NCBI GenBank assembly: GCA_016296775.1
Contig: JAEDIE010000003.1
Coordinates: 5,534 to 69,533 of the forward strand
From: Bacilli bacterium
Lineage (GTDB): Bacteria > Bacillota_I > Bacilli_A > RFN20 > CAG-826
Length of the DNA: 64,000 bases
Direction of reading: 5' to 3'
The notes under the pieces were generated by a model that had not been told where the DNA came from, searched no databases, and saw only the letters and a program-made list of their open reading frames with translations. The position numbers were made by a program, and so were the translations under genes. Position 1 is the stretch's first letter, and each line of letters opens with the position of its first letter. Shown here piece after piece: positions 25,083 to 34,089 of this stretch.

Positions 25083-28000
25083 ATGAAAAAAAGAATGTTA
25101 TTAACATTAGCTGTTAGTTCTTTATTATTTGGTTCACTAGGTGTCGTTACAAGTTGTGATAGTGAATCAATTAACGATAATAACGGACCAAAGAATTATG
25201 AAGGTGAAGGAGCACCAAGTGATTCTTTAGGAAAGGATGGTGATACTTACCTAGATACTTTAACAAACACAACTTATATTAAAGTTAATGGAACATGGGA
25301 AGTTAAATCAAATTCAACACATTATGAAGGAAGCGGTATTCCTAATGATGCTTTTGGAAATGATGGAGATACTTTTACAGATATGTCCACAGGTGATAAA
25401 TATGTAAAGCAAGGTGGAAAATGGATTATTACTGAAGAAGGAAACTTAATTTTAAAACATACTGTCACATTTGATTTAAATGGTGGAACTCTTAACGGAG
25501 CCTCTTTCTTAGATCCTGTAAAAGTTAAACATGGTGATTGGGTTTCTGAACCTTTAGGCACTCCAATGAAAAAGAATTGCACATTTATTGGCTGGTATGA
25601 TGGTCAATATCAATGGAATTTCCATTCACCAGTTAATGGAGATTTAACTCTTGTTGCTACTTATAACACAAATGAAGATTCAAAAGTTCAATTTACTGTT
25701 AATCCAAATAATGGTGAAAATGAATATTCTTGGAGTGGAGCAAACGGAGATTATCCAAAATTAAAAGTTCCAGCAAAAGAAGGATATGAATTTGTTGGAT
25801 GGTATATTGAATCAACTGGAGAAGAATGGATTGGTGTTGCTAATGAAGAAGTTAATGGGCAAACACTTGTTGCTAAGTTTATAAAAGCTAGCTTTAATTT
25901 TAAATTCCAACTTAAATCTGAAACAAATACTATTAAAATCACAGGAATTAATAATATTGATACAGTTAGTGTTGTAATTCCAGATACTTTTGATGGTTAT
26001 GTAATTGATGAAATTGCTGAAAATGCCTTTGGAAATAGAATTTCTCTTGAAAGCGTAACATTTGGTCCAAATATTAAAGTTTGTAGTCCAAAAGCTTTCT
26101 TAGGATGTAGAGCCTTAAATACAATTAATGTTACTGGTGGAAGTTTATATTATAAGTCAATTGATGGAGTTTTATATAACGCACAAGAAACCGAATTAGT
26201 TTTTGTTCCTCAAAAGGCTTCTCCAGATCAACAATTTGATGTCCCTTCAACAATTACGAAAATTGGAGATTATGCTTTTTATGGTCAAGATTATGAAGGA
26301 ATTAGTGGTATTAAACTTAATGAAGGATTAATCGAGATTGGTGAAAAGGCTTTCTATAATTGCAGAAATGTTGCTCAATGGAATTTCCCATCAACTCTTA
26401 AAAAGGTTGGAGATTATGCTTTCTGTAAGTTTGATAGTGCTCTCCAAGAAATATTCAATTTAAATGATGGTCTTGAATATATTGGTGATGCTTCATTTGC
26501 TGGTGTTTATATAAAAGGTGATTTTAAATTACCATCAACAGTTAAACATATTGGTGCAAGAGCTTTTGCCAATGATACAGCAATTACAAAATTTACTTTC
26601 CCAAGAGATTTGGAAACTTTAGGTGAAAACCCATTAAGTAATTGTACTGGGATTTTAGAAATTGAACTTGAAAGTGGTAACACACATTTTGCAATGCATG
26701 ATGGTATTTTATATACAGCTGATTATAAAACATTACTTCTTTGCCCAAGTGGTAGAACTGAACCTGTTGAAGTTAAAGAAGGAACAGAACTTATTGGTCC
26801 ATTTGCTTTTTATGAAGTTGACCAATTAGGTGAAATTACATTCCCAAATAGTGTAGTTGAGTTTGGTGAATCAGCTTTTGAAGATTGTTATCATATTTCT
26901 TCATTTACTATTCCTGATACAGTTACAAAAATTGGTGAAGGTTGTTTTGATGAATGTACTGATTTAACAAGTATTAATTTTGGAACTGGCATTACTTCTC
27001 TTCCAAAATATGCTTTCTGGGGTTGCTCTTCTTTAAGTGAATTGACAATTCCCGGAAATATAAAATCAATTGGAGATTTTGCTTTTGCATATTGTACAGG
27101 TTTAACAAAAATTACCTTTAATGAAGGTCTTGAATCTATTGGAACTTGTGCATTTATGTATGGTTGGACAGATGAATACGCAACAGATCCAGGAAGTAAG
27201 GTTAAAACATTAAAACTCCCAGATTCATTAGTTTCTTTATCTGATGATGCATTTAGTGGACATAGTGGAATTATTAGTATTCAAATTGGAGCAAATCTTA
27301 AATCATTCCCAGCTTATCAATTTAATAATTGTGATTTAAAAACAGTTACAGTTAAGAATTCAAATTATCTTCAAAATATTGACGGATTAGTTCTTTCAAA
27401 AGATGGAACAGTCTTATACTACGCAACAACATTAACTTATGGAGATGTTGAAATTCCTAGTGGAGTTAAAGTTGTTTCAGAATATGCTTTCTATAAGAGC
27501 TCAACATTAAGAAATGCTTTAAAAGAAGACGGATTCGACATTACTAGTATAAAGATTCCTTCAACAGTAGAAACTATTGAAGAAGGTGCGTTTACATATA
27601 CAAAAGTAGGAAGTGTTGCATTTGGTTCATCTTTAAGAACAATTGAGAATCATGCTTTTTATAGTGCTGAATTAAATGGTATTACCTTTGCTGAAGGTGT
27701 TGAAACTATCGAAGAAGGAGCTTTCACTTTTACCGAAGGTGTTAAAAATGTTATTTTCCCAACTACTTTAAAAACAGTAGGTGAAGATGCCTTTGCTTTA
27801 AGTGATTTAACAACTCTTAAGCTCAACGAAGGATTAGAATTTATTGGTACTAATGCGTTTAGAAATACAAATATTACTGGTGTTATTAAGTTACCAACAA
27901 CATTAAAGGAATTAGGAAGCAATGCTTTCTGGCCAGGATACACAAAAACCAATTATGTTGAAAACTTTGATTTAACTGGAAATCCATACTTAATTTGTGA

Positions 28001-28397
28001 AAATGGTATTGTTATGGATGCTTTAAAAACAAAAGTTATTGCTTATGCAGCTGGATACAAAGCTGATGGAATTAATAATCAAACATCTATCACAATTCCT
28101 TCAACAGTTAAAACAATCGGTGCATCTGCACTTTCATACGCACCATACTTAAAAGAAATAGTTTTACCAGAAGGATTGTTAACAATCGAAGATCAAGCAT
28201 TTGAAAGTACAGGAAACTTAACCGAATTAGTTATTCCTCTTTCAGTTCAATATGTTGGTTATAGAGCGTTTAATGCCTGGAAGATTGGCACAAAATTAAC
28301 ATTTAAATGTAGTGCTACTTATGCTGCAATGCATTTTAGCCCAGAATATTTAAATGGTGTTTCTACAACAATGACTGTTGTTACTTATAATGGGTAA
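25083..28397 (+). CDS. BspA-type leucine-rich repeat lipoprotein
   Basis: 1104 aa. Lipobox VVTSC (Cys near 25). Two copies of a 40-residue module (about 39-115, each starting YEGxG and containing GxDGDTxxD and a W near the end), then two Flg_new/InlB repeats (about 128-270, each with the GYxFxGWY-like core, e.g. NCTFIGWYDG and EGYEFVGWY). About 270-1100 is a long array of LRR_5 (BspA) repeats built on IGxxAFxxC and LTxIxxPxSVxxIG. BspA proteins bind host proteins and promote adhesion; binding here is inference. Longest gene in the window; part of the four-lipoprotein operon. Confidence 0.9.
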   Translation: MKKRMLLTLAVSSLLFGSLGVVTSCDSESINDNNGPKNYEGEGAPSDSLGKDGDTYLDTLTNTTYIKVNGTWEVKSNSTHYEGSGIPNDAFGNDGDTFTDMSTGDKYVKQGGKWIITEEGNLILKHTVTFDLNGGTLNGASFLDPVKVKHGDWVSEPLGTPMKKNCTFIGWYDGQYQWNFHSPVNGDLTLVATYNTNEDSKVQFTVNPNNGENEYSWSGANGDYPKLKVPAKEGYEFVGWYIESTGEEWIGVANEEVNGQTLVAKFIKASFNFKFQLKSETNTIKITGINNIDTVSVVIPDTFDGYVIDEIAENAFGNRISLESVTFGPNIKVCSPKAFLGCRALNTINVTGGSLYYKSIDGVLYNAQETELVFVPQKASPDQQFDVPSTITKIGDYAFYGQDYEGISGIKLNEGLIEIGEKAFYNCRNVAQWNFPSTLKKVGDYAFCKFDSALQEIFNLNDGLEYIGDASFAGVYIKGDFKLPSTVKHIGARAFANDTAITKFTFPRDLETLGENPLSNCTGILEIELESGNTHFAMHDGILYTADYKTLLLCPSGRTEPVEVKEGTELIGPFAFYEVDQLGEITFPNSVVEFGESAFEDCYHISSFTIPDTVTKIGEGCFDECTDLTSINFGTGITSLPKYAFWGCSSLSELTIPGNIKSIGDFAFAYCTGLTKITFNEGLESIGTCAFMYGWTDEYATDPGSKVKTLKLPDSLVSLSDDAFSGHSGIISIQIGANLKSFPAYQFNNCDLKTVTVKNSNYLQNIDGLVLSKDGTVLYYATTLTYGDVEIPSGVKVVSEYAFYKSSTLRNALKEDGFDITSIKIPSTVETIEEGAFTYTKVGSVAFGSSLRTIENHAFYSAELNGITFAEGVETIEEGAFTFTEGVKNVIFPTTLKTVGEDAFALSDLTTLKLNEGLEFIGTNAFRNTNITGVIKLPTTLKELGSNAFWPGYTKTNYVENFDLTGNPYLICENGIVMDALKTKVIAYAAGYKADGINNQTSITIPSTVKTIGASALSYAPYLKEIVLPEGLLTIEDQAFESTGNLTELVIPLSVQYVGYRAFNAWKIGTKLTFKCSATYAAMHFSPEYLNGVSTTMTVVTYNG

Positions 28398-28402
28398 TTA
28401 AA

Positions 28403-29410
28403 ATGAAAAATAATAGATTCGTTATTCTTTTAGCTGGGGCACTTTTAATGAGCTGCACCCCAGCTAATAAAGATTTTTATGAAGTAAGTTATTCAAATAA
28501 CTATGAAAATGGTGGTTATTTTAAGAATGTTGTCGTTTCTAAAGATGCAAATTTAAAAAGACCAAGCAATCCAACTCGTGAAGGTTATATTTTTCAAGGT
28601 TGGTCTACTAATAAAAATGAGTTTATTGAATTTGTAGATTTTGATAAACCTGTTTCTAAAGATTTAGTTCTTTATGCTTCATGGGTTGAAGATAATGATC
28701 AATTAACTGATTTATTTAAAGCCCAATTATTTAAAAAATATTTAAGTTGGGTTGAGGTTCCTACAATTAAAGCTGAAAGAGTGAGTAATATTATTGTTCA
28801 ATATTATTCTCCAGCTGAAATGGGAGCAGCCGCTGATTTTAAAGATACCTTTGAAAGATATAATGATAGAACTGAGAGTGTCACATATCAAATATTAGAA
28901 GATGATAGTGAAGTTAGACTTGGTTCTTCTAAATATTATTATGATGATAAGTACTTCTATAAACAAACCATAGATGATGAAGACTCATCAAATAACAAAA
29001 CAACTACAGCTCCATTTAAAGAAGAAGAACTTGAAGAATTTTTAAATATAGGATTTTATAATCTTAACATTAGAGATTTTTCAAAAGTTATTCAAGGTTT
29101 AGAAGAAGGTAAGACAGATGACGATTTGTTTTACTATGATATCAGTGAAATTGATTTAAGGAGTTTTGATTCAAGTGCTCAATATTTTGAGTTCTCTTTC
29201 TTATATGAACAAGATGTTTATAACGAAGAACAAGGATTAACTCTACAAAATCTTTCTATATACAATGGAAGTATCCATTTTTCTAATAATATAATAACCA
29301 AATCAAAGGTTATTCGTTATAACGCTGTTGCAATTAATGGTGATTTAATGATGGAAGAACAAGACACCGACACAATTATATATACTGCTGGTGATGTTAA
29401 TAGGGAATAA
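28403..29410 (+). CDS. Lipoprotein with Flg_new/InlB repeat
   Basis: 335 aa. Lipobox LLMSC (Cys near 18). Residues about 25-95 form one InlB-type repeat: a beta strand, TREGYIFQGWST and LVLYASWVE, the usual core. The remaining about 240 residues, rich in Asp and Glu, are unassigned and could be a ligand-binding or structural domain. Five bases separate it from the BspA-like gene upstream and 2 from the next; no promoter between. Confidence 0.8.
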   Translation: MKNNRFVILLAGALLMSCTPANKDFYEVSYSNNYENGGYFKNVVVSKDANLKRPSNPTREGYIFQGWSTNKNEFIEFVDFDKPVSKDLVLYASWVEDNDQLTDLFKAQLFKKYLSWVEVPTIKAERVSNIIVQYYSPAEMGAAADFKDTFERYNDRTESVTYQILEDDSEVRLGSSKYYYDDKYFYKQTIDDEDSSNNKTTTAPFKEEELEEFLNIGFYNLNIRDFSKVIQGLEEGKTDDDLFYYDISEIDLRSFDSSAQYFEFSFLYEQDVYNEEQGLTLQNLSIYNGSIHFSNNIITKSKVIRYNAVAINGDLMMEEQDTDTIIYTAGDVNRE

Positions 29411-29412
29411 AT

Positions 29413-30852
29413 ATGAAAAAGACTATTTTATTAAGCTTAACATTGTTTAGTTTATGTTTATTAAATGGATGTAATAATGAAACTATAGATCCAGTAGTAG
29501 AAAAAGAATATTCTCTTTTTTCTTATTTAAATGAATACAAAGATAGTGAAGATTATGTTTTAAATATCGTTGGGGAAGGTTCATCTCCAATGTCTTCAAC
29601 AACATATAACAAAACAATTTCTTATTCAAAAAATGTTATTAAATTTGAAGAAAATTTTGGTACATACAAGATTGTTACTGGATATATCAATAAGGATAAA
29701 AAAGTATATACATTCAAACAAAACGATGGAACTTATGTTTTAGATAATGAAATAAGTGGAAATACAAATTGTTATGACATGGTATTTTCTTTAAGCAAAT
29801 TAAAATTAGATACTTATTTAGCTTATGAAAATAATAATTATAATTTTGAATTAAGTGTAGATAGTAGTGGAAATCCTGTTAAATACATTGATTATTATAA
29901 CGTTTATGTTCTTGCTAGTATGTTAAAAATAGGAACTCAACTTGATTATGTCGCTGGAGCAAAATTATCTTTTAATAAAGATAAAGAAGCTTTATATTTT
30001 GAGTTGATATCTTATTTAGCTAATGATGGTGGACAAGAATTTATCTTCTCTTATAATGTTAGTTTTAGTTTTATTAATAATACGAGCGATGTAAGTGAAG
30101 CGTTATCTAATTCAACATTTAATAAAACTCCATTAAATGAAAAATTCCAAACAATAAAAACCTTATGCTCTTATGGATATGGAATTAAAAATTATTCAAT
30201 TAAAGGAAGTGATGGAAACGGAAACTCATTAACTTTTAGTGGAAATGTTTATATTAATGATAGATATTGTGTTTTTGATTATTCAACAGATGCTTATCAA
30301 GCAATCCAAGGATTCTTAAATTATGAAGATGCTGTTTATGCTATTCAACCAAGCGGCACCTCTGTTTCAATTAGTAAAATCATAAGTAAAAAAGAAATAA
30401 TGGATTTTAATAAGCAAAACAATTCTTCTTATACTTCATTAGACTTTGCTAGACTTATGTTCTATCAAATGTTTAATATAATTCCAATTGAAACAACGGC
30501 TGTTTATCAAAATGAAAATTATATTCAATATGATTCAACATTAGATTTATTCTATGCTTCAGATTACTTTGATTTGCTTGGATTTTCTAATAATGTTGAC
30601 GAAACATTATATTTCACTATGCTTAATCCTCAAATTAGACCTCTTTCTTATACTTTAACTTATAAAGAATATGGTGATCCTAATACAACAGAGGATGACT
30701 TAATTAATGTAGGTTATATAGGATATAAGGAAAAAAGTGGTGGAAACGGTATAAGTAACGAAGGAAATTATCGTTTATTCTCTTATTCTAACTTTAGAAT
30801 GAAGGATGATTTGATGGAATTTATCTTCGAATACACTTTACCAAATATGTAA
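29413..30852 (+). CDS. Lipoprotein of unknown function
   Basis: 479 aa, not recognised. Lipobox LLNGC (Cys near 20). No repeats; two halves look similar (each has a stretch about FSYSKN or FNKDK and a helical middle), so a duplicated beta-rich domain is possible but was not proved. Asn, Ser and Tyr are abundant, as in surface proteins. Last of the lipoprotein cluster and followed by a strong terminator. Confidence 0.75.
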   Translation: MKKTILLSLTLFSLCLLNGCNNETIDPVVEKEYSLFSYLNEYKDSEDYVLNIVGEGSSPMSSTTYNKTISYSKNVIKFEENFGTYKIVTGYINKDKKVYTFKQNDGTYVLDNEISGNTNCYDMVFSLSKLKLDTYLAYENNNYNFELSVDSSGNPVKYIDYYNVYVLASMLKIGTQLDYVAGAKLSFNKDKEALYFELISYLANDGGQEFIFSYNVSFSFINNTSDVSEALSNSTFNKTPLNEKFQTIKTLCSYGYGIKNYSIKGSDGNGNSLTFSGNVYINDRYCVFDYSTDAYQAIQGFLNYEDAVYAIQPSGTSVSISKIISKKEIMDFNKQNNSSYTSLDFARLMFYQMFNIIPIETTAVYQNENYIQYDSTLDLFYASDYFDLLGFSNNVDETLYFTMLNPQIRPLSYTLTYKEYGDPNTTEDDLINVGYIGYKEKSGGNGISNEGNYRLFSYSNFRMKDDLMEFIFEYTLPNM

Positions 30853-30855
30853 ATT

Positions 30856-30900
30856 AAAAGGGGATACTCGTTACATAATAGTTAAGTATCCCTTTTTTTT
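30856..30900. terminator. Terminator closing the lipoprotein operon
   Basis: GGGATACT (30861-30868) and AGTATCCC (30885-30892) form an 8-bp stem flanked by an A-run and eight T. It lies against the stop of the convergent SPFH gene, which may use the A/T ends in the other direction. Confidence 0.8.
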
Positions 30901-31840
30901 ATTTGTCGTTTACTGTTTCTTTAATTGCACTAGCTAAAGAAGTTACATTAGCTAAATTTGAAGGAACAATAAGTTTGGTGGCATTACCATTAGCGACTTT
31001 TTCTAATGCTTCATATGATTTTAAAGTTAAAACTTTTTCATCAATTTGGGCATCTTTTAAAAGTTGTAAACCTTTACTTTCAGCTTCTCTAATTAACATT
31101 TCACCTTCAGCTTCTGCTCTTTTAATTTTAAGAATTGATTCAGCTTCAGCTTCTGCAGCTTTTATTTTAGATTGTTTATCGGCTTCAGCGTTTAAAATAA
31201 TTGATTCTTTTCTACCTTCAGCGATGAGAATTTGAGAATTTTTTTCACCTTCAGCAAGAAGAATTTTTTCTCTTTTTTCTCTTTCAGCTCTCATTTGTCT
31301 TTCCATAGCGTCTCTAATATCTTTTGGAGGAAGAATGTTTTTAACTTCAACACGATTGACTTTGATTCCCCACGGATCTGTAGCTTCATCAAGAATTGAT
31401 CTCATTTTTGAGTTAATGATATCTCTTGAAGTGAGTGTATCATCTAAATCTAATTCACCAATTATATTTCTTAACGTTGTGCTAGAAAGATTTTCTAATG
31501 CCGTAATTGGATCTTCAACACCATAAGTGAATAATTTTGGATCTGTTACTTGAAAGAAGACAATTGTATCAATTTGCATTGTTACGTTATCTTTTGTAAT
31601 GACTGGTTGAGGTGGGAAGTCTCTAATTTGTTCCTTCATTGAAACGACTTTTGCAACTCTATCAAAGAATGGGATCAAATAGTGGATTCCTACTCCCCAG
31701 GTATACTTATAAGCTCCAAGTCTTTCAATAATATATTTATTTGTTTGTTTAACAATTCTAATTCCACTAGCAAAAATAATGATTATTACTAAGGCTAAAA
31801 TTGAAAATACAACGATTAAAATGATATCTACTTTTGTCAT
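30899..31840 (-). CDS. SPFH/Band 7 (stomatin-like) membrane protein
   Basis: 313 aa. One N-terminal membrane helix (about 5-28) then the Band 7 domain: IIERLGAYKYTWGVGIHY, VSMKEQIRDFPPQPVITKDNV (as VSMKEQIRDFPPQP and VITKDNV), then IGELDLDDTLTSRDIIN and a long charged coiled coil around AERERREK-like AEREKREKILLAEGE, with A-E-A-E repeats. These proteins form oligomeric membrane-domain scaffolds and act with NfeD. The neighbour downstream in the operon is an NfeD gene, as in the common SPFH-NfeD pair. The operon order on the minus strand is hypothetical (32298), nfeD, SPFH. Confidence 0.93.
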   Translation of the reverse strand: MTKVDIILIVVFSILALVIIIIFASGIRIVKQTNKYIIERLGAYKYTWGVGIHYLIPFFDRVAKVVSMKEQIRDFPPQPVITKDNVTMQIDTIVFFQVTDPKLFTYGVEDPITALENLSSTTLRNIIGELDLDDTLTSRDIINSKMRSILDEATDPWGIKVNRVEVKNILPPKDIRDAMERQMRAEREKREKILLAEGEKNSQILIAEGRKESIILNAEADKQSKIKAAEAEAESILKIKRAEAEGEMLIREAESKGLQLLKDAQIDEKVLTLKSYEALEKVANGNATKLIVPSNLANVTSLASAIKETVNDK

Positions 31841-31842
31841 AA

Positions 31843-32295
31843 TTAATTCTCCTTTTTATCTTCTACAACAATTAGCTTGTTGCCGTTTATATTTTTAACA
31901 ACGACTCTACTTCCTTGTTTAATAGTGGTGTTATTGATGCTTAAAGCATTCCATAAGACACCATTAATTTTTACTATACCCATATCAAGGTCGGTTATTT
32001 CTTTTTCTACAATTCCTTTTCTTCCAACTATCTCATCTATATTAGAATTAAGTAAATTTCTATTGAGCAATTTTTTAACTAAAGGTCTTAGGCAAAGTAG
32101 TAGAGTGATGGAAATAACTACAAATACGATAATAGGTATATAAAACGGAACATCTGGTATAGCTGCTATTATTAAAGCAATTAAACTTCCTGCACTAAAC
32201 CAAATTGAAACAAGTTCAGTAGTGCAAGCTTCAATAATAATAGTGGCTACAAACACTACAAGCCAAACAACTATCATTGAAATATAAAGTTCCAT
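31843..32295 (-). CDS. NfeD family membrane protein
   Basis: 150 aa. Two to three membrane segments (about 5-27 and 35-72) then a C-terminal OB-fold domain: IVGRKGIVEKEI, MGIVKINGVLWNAL and RVVVKNINGNKLIVVE. The short form lacks the serine protease domain of long NfeD. Partner of SPFH proteins (established), here placed 2 nt before the SPFH gene. Start ATG at 32295 with AGGAGG upstream. Confidence 0.9.
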   Translation of the reverse strand: MELYISMIVVWLVVFVATIIIEACTTELVSIWFSAGSLIALIIAAIPDVPFYIPIIVFVVISITLLLCLRPLVKKLLNRNLLNSNIDEIVGRKGIVEKEITDLDMGIVKINGVLWNALSINNTTIKQGSRVVVKNINGNKLIVVEDKKEN

Positions 32296-32297
32296 AT

Positions 32298-32666
32298 TTA
32301 TACCTCCTTATTTAAATCGATTAAAAGTAAGTTATCGCCTTCAACATACTTAGTTTTAAATTTCTTTGGATTCGAATTAAATGTTAGATCAAATGTGCTT
32401 TCTACCATTTTGATTAACTCTGAATTAGATATACGAGCATATGTTGGTCCATAAGTTATGTTTAATAATAAGTTTTTATCTACAAAATCAATATCATTCA
32501 GTTGAACTGGTTTTATAACGATACATCTTTCATCTAAAGACATACCAACTTGAACATATTCAGCATTATCTAAATTTATAGATCCAACCTTATTAATAGT
32601 AATATTGGTGCTATAAATACTAGCAATTCCATCTTTTAAAGCTTTGTTAAACCATTTAATTTCCAT
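32298..32666 (-). CDS. Conserved hypothetical protein, first gene of SPFH operon
   Basis: 122 aa, not recognised. No signal or membrane segment. Alternating short hydrophobic runs (CIVIKPVQL, LLLNITYG, NLLLIDL) suggest a beta-rich cytosolic domain. Strong ribosome site GGAGG upstream, 2 nt before nfeD. By position it may be a partner of the SPFH/NfeD scaffold (inference). Confidence 0.65.
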   Translation of the reverse strand: MEIKWFNKALKDGIASIYSTNITINKVGSINLDNAEYVQVGMSLDERCIVIKPVQLNDIDFVDKNLLLNITYGPTYARISNSELIKMVESTFDLTFNSNPKKFKTKYVEGDNLLLIDLNKEV

Positions 32667-32846
32667 AATTCGTCCTCCAAGTAATTATATCTTAACAATT
32701 AATTTTAATTAATTCAAGAAAATTCAATAAAATACAAAATAATTCATTTAAAATTAAATTCAATATTGAAGTATTTTTTGATTTAAGAATTAAAAATGAT
32801 ATTAAAATTATATTAAAAAAATAGTATTAAAACGAATTGTCGTTAT

Positions 32847-32862
32847 GATATAATTTTATAGT
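32847..32862 (+). promoter_or_regulatory. Extended -10 8 nt before the response regulator start
   Basis: TGATATAAT ends at 32854, 8 nt before the ATG at 32863; no Shine-Dalgarno. The 12-bp palindrome TTCAATATTGAA lies at 32759-32770 and could be an operator. Confidence 0.55.
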
Positions 32863-33558
32863 ATGAGTAACACTATTAATTCAAAAAATGTTCTTGTTTG
32901 CCAAGAAGACAAGTCTAAACTTACAGAAATTAGAAATGCGTTAAAAGCAATTGGATGCAATGTCATCACTTGTTCAACATGTAGAGAAGCTATGGATACA
33001 TGTATTAAATCTTTAATTGATTTATTAATTCTTGATTTAAATTTACCAGATGGAAATGGTATGACAGTCATTGATTTTATTAGATCATTTAATAATAAGC
33101 TTCCAATTGTTGTAGTAACAAGTAGAAGTAATATTGAATCTAAAGTAATGGCTTTTGAAGCAGGTGCAAATGATTATGTTACAAAACCTTTTAATATGCT
33201 TGAATTAATAGCTAGAGTTAAAAATCAATTCAGATATTTAGCTGTAGAAGATAAACACGTTTTAACTAATGGACCATTAGTTATTGATTACGATGCCAAA
33301 ACAGTTTTTGTAAATGGAGTAGAAGTCCATTTCACTAATTTTGAATACAAAATTGTCGTTTTATTAGCCCAAAATATTGATAAAACATTAAGCCATGATT
33401 ATATTATCTCTCATATTTGGGGAGAAAATGGTCAAGATCCAAATGGATTAAGAGTCTTTATGGCTGGAATTAGAAAGAAAATTAATAAAGATCCAAGAAG
33501 TAGTAAAGTATTAAGAACTGATGTTGGCTTAGGATACAGAATGAACTCTGTAGATTAA
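32863..33558 (+). CDS. OmpR/KdpE-type response regulator, orphan
   Basis: 231 aa. Receiver domain 1-125 with phospho-acceptor Asp58 (LLILDLNLPDG), acidic Glu15/Asp16 and Lys108 in YVTKPF. Winged-helix DNA-binding domain about 135-231: LSHDYIISHIWG, LRVFMAGIRKKI and TDVGLGYRM, closest in style to KdpE. No histidine kinase gene is within the window, so the partner is elsewhere or absent. Leaderless-type promoter. The stop is 3 nt before the next membrane protein gene. Confidence 0.92.
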   Translation: MSNTINSKNVLVCQEDKSKLTEIRNALKAIGCNVITCSTCREAMDTCIKSLIDLLILDLNLPDGNGMTVIDFIRSFNNKLPIVVVTSRSNIESKVMAFEAGANDYVTKPFNMLELIARVKNQFRYLAVEDKHVLTNGPLVIDYDAKTVFVNGVEVHFTNFEYKIVVLLAQNIDKTLSHDYIISHIWGENGQDPNGLRVFMAGIRKKINKDPRSSKVLRTDVGLGYRMNSVD

Positions 33559-33561
33559 TAT

Positions 33562-33990
33562 ATGCAAAAATTTGTTGCAAAAGTACTTGTTTTGCTTAGT
33601 ATTTTAGCGAATTTTATAATCTTTTTAATAACGATTGTTTCAATTATTTTTATTGCATTATCAACTAATGCAATTCAAGAATTTCAGTACTATATTCATA
33701 ATCCATTAACTTGGGCAGGAACAATATTTACTGTAGTATCTATCATATATTCCTTAATAATATCTATTATTGCAACGATAGATTTAATAAAAGGGAAAGA
33801 TATGAGAAATGTTACTTACAACTATCTAGCTTTATTTCCTATTTTGATAGCAAGTGGAATAACAGTATTTGGATTCTTATCTTTAAGTAATATATACTTT
33901 GAATTCTATACAGGAATTTATATAGCAACAGTTATATTAAATTTCTTATTATTCTTATCAACTTTATTAATAAATAAGAAAAGATTATAG
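33562..33990 (+). CDS. Four-helix membrane protein of unknown function
   Basis: 142 aa, four hydrophobic segments (about 7-33, 49-75, 87-110, 116-138) and few charges except KGKDMRN between helices 2 and 3. Not recognised. It follows the response regulator by 3 nt and ends in a terminator, so the two form an operon; a role as a signal partner is possible. Confidence 0.65.
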   Translation: MQKFVAKVLVLLSILANFIIFLITIVSIIFIALSTNAIQEFQYYIHNPLTWAGTIFTVVSIIYSLIISIIATIDLIKGKDMRNVTYNYLALFPILIASGITVFGFLSLSNIYFEFYTGIYIATVILNFLLFLSTLLINKKRL

Positions 33991-33998
33991 ATAAAAAT

Positions 33999-34025
33999 AA
34001 ATATGAGCAAATAGCTCATATTTTT
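33999..34025 (+). terminator. Terminator after the response regulator operon
   Basis: AAATATGAGC (33999-34008) and GCTCATATTT (34014-34023) form a perfect 10-bp stem, loop AAATA, followed by T. Confidence 0.85.
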
Positions 34026-34058
34026 ATTTGCATATATTTATTTAATTTGGTAAAATAA

Positions 34059-34080
34059 ATTCAGTAAAAAAATACTGAAT
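34059..34080 (+). promoter_or_regulatory. Candidate operator upstream of rex
   Basis: ATTCAGTA and TACTGAAT are perfect 8-base complements around AAAAAA. A -10-like TAAAAT (34051-34056) is just upstream, so binding here would block transcription start. It has the size of a Rex site, but the sequence differs from the usual TTGTTAA-N4-TTAACAA. Rex autoregulation is inference. Confidence 0.45.
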
Positions 34081-34089
34081 AGGATTTTT

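Noticed and set aside
30903..31526. Plus-strand frames rich in Ser and Ala against the SPFH gene
   Set aside because: They are the mirror of the Glu/Ala-rich coiled coil, with no ribosome site.
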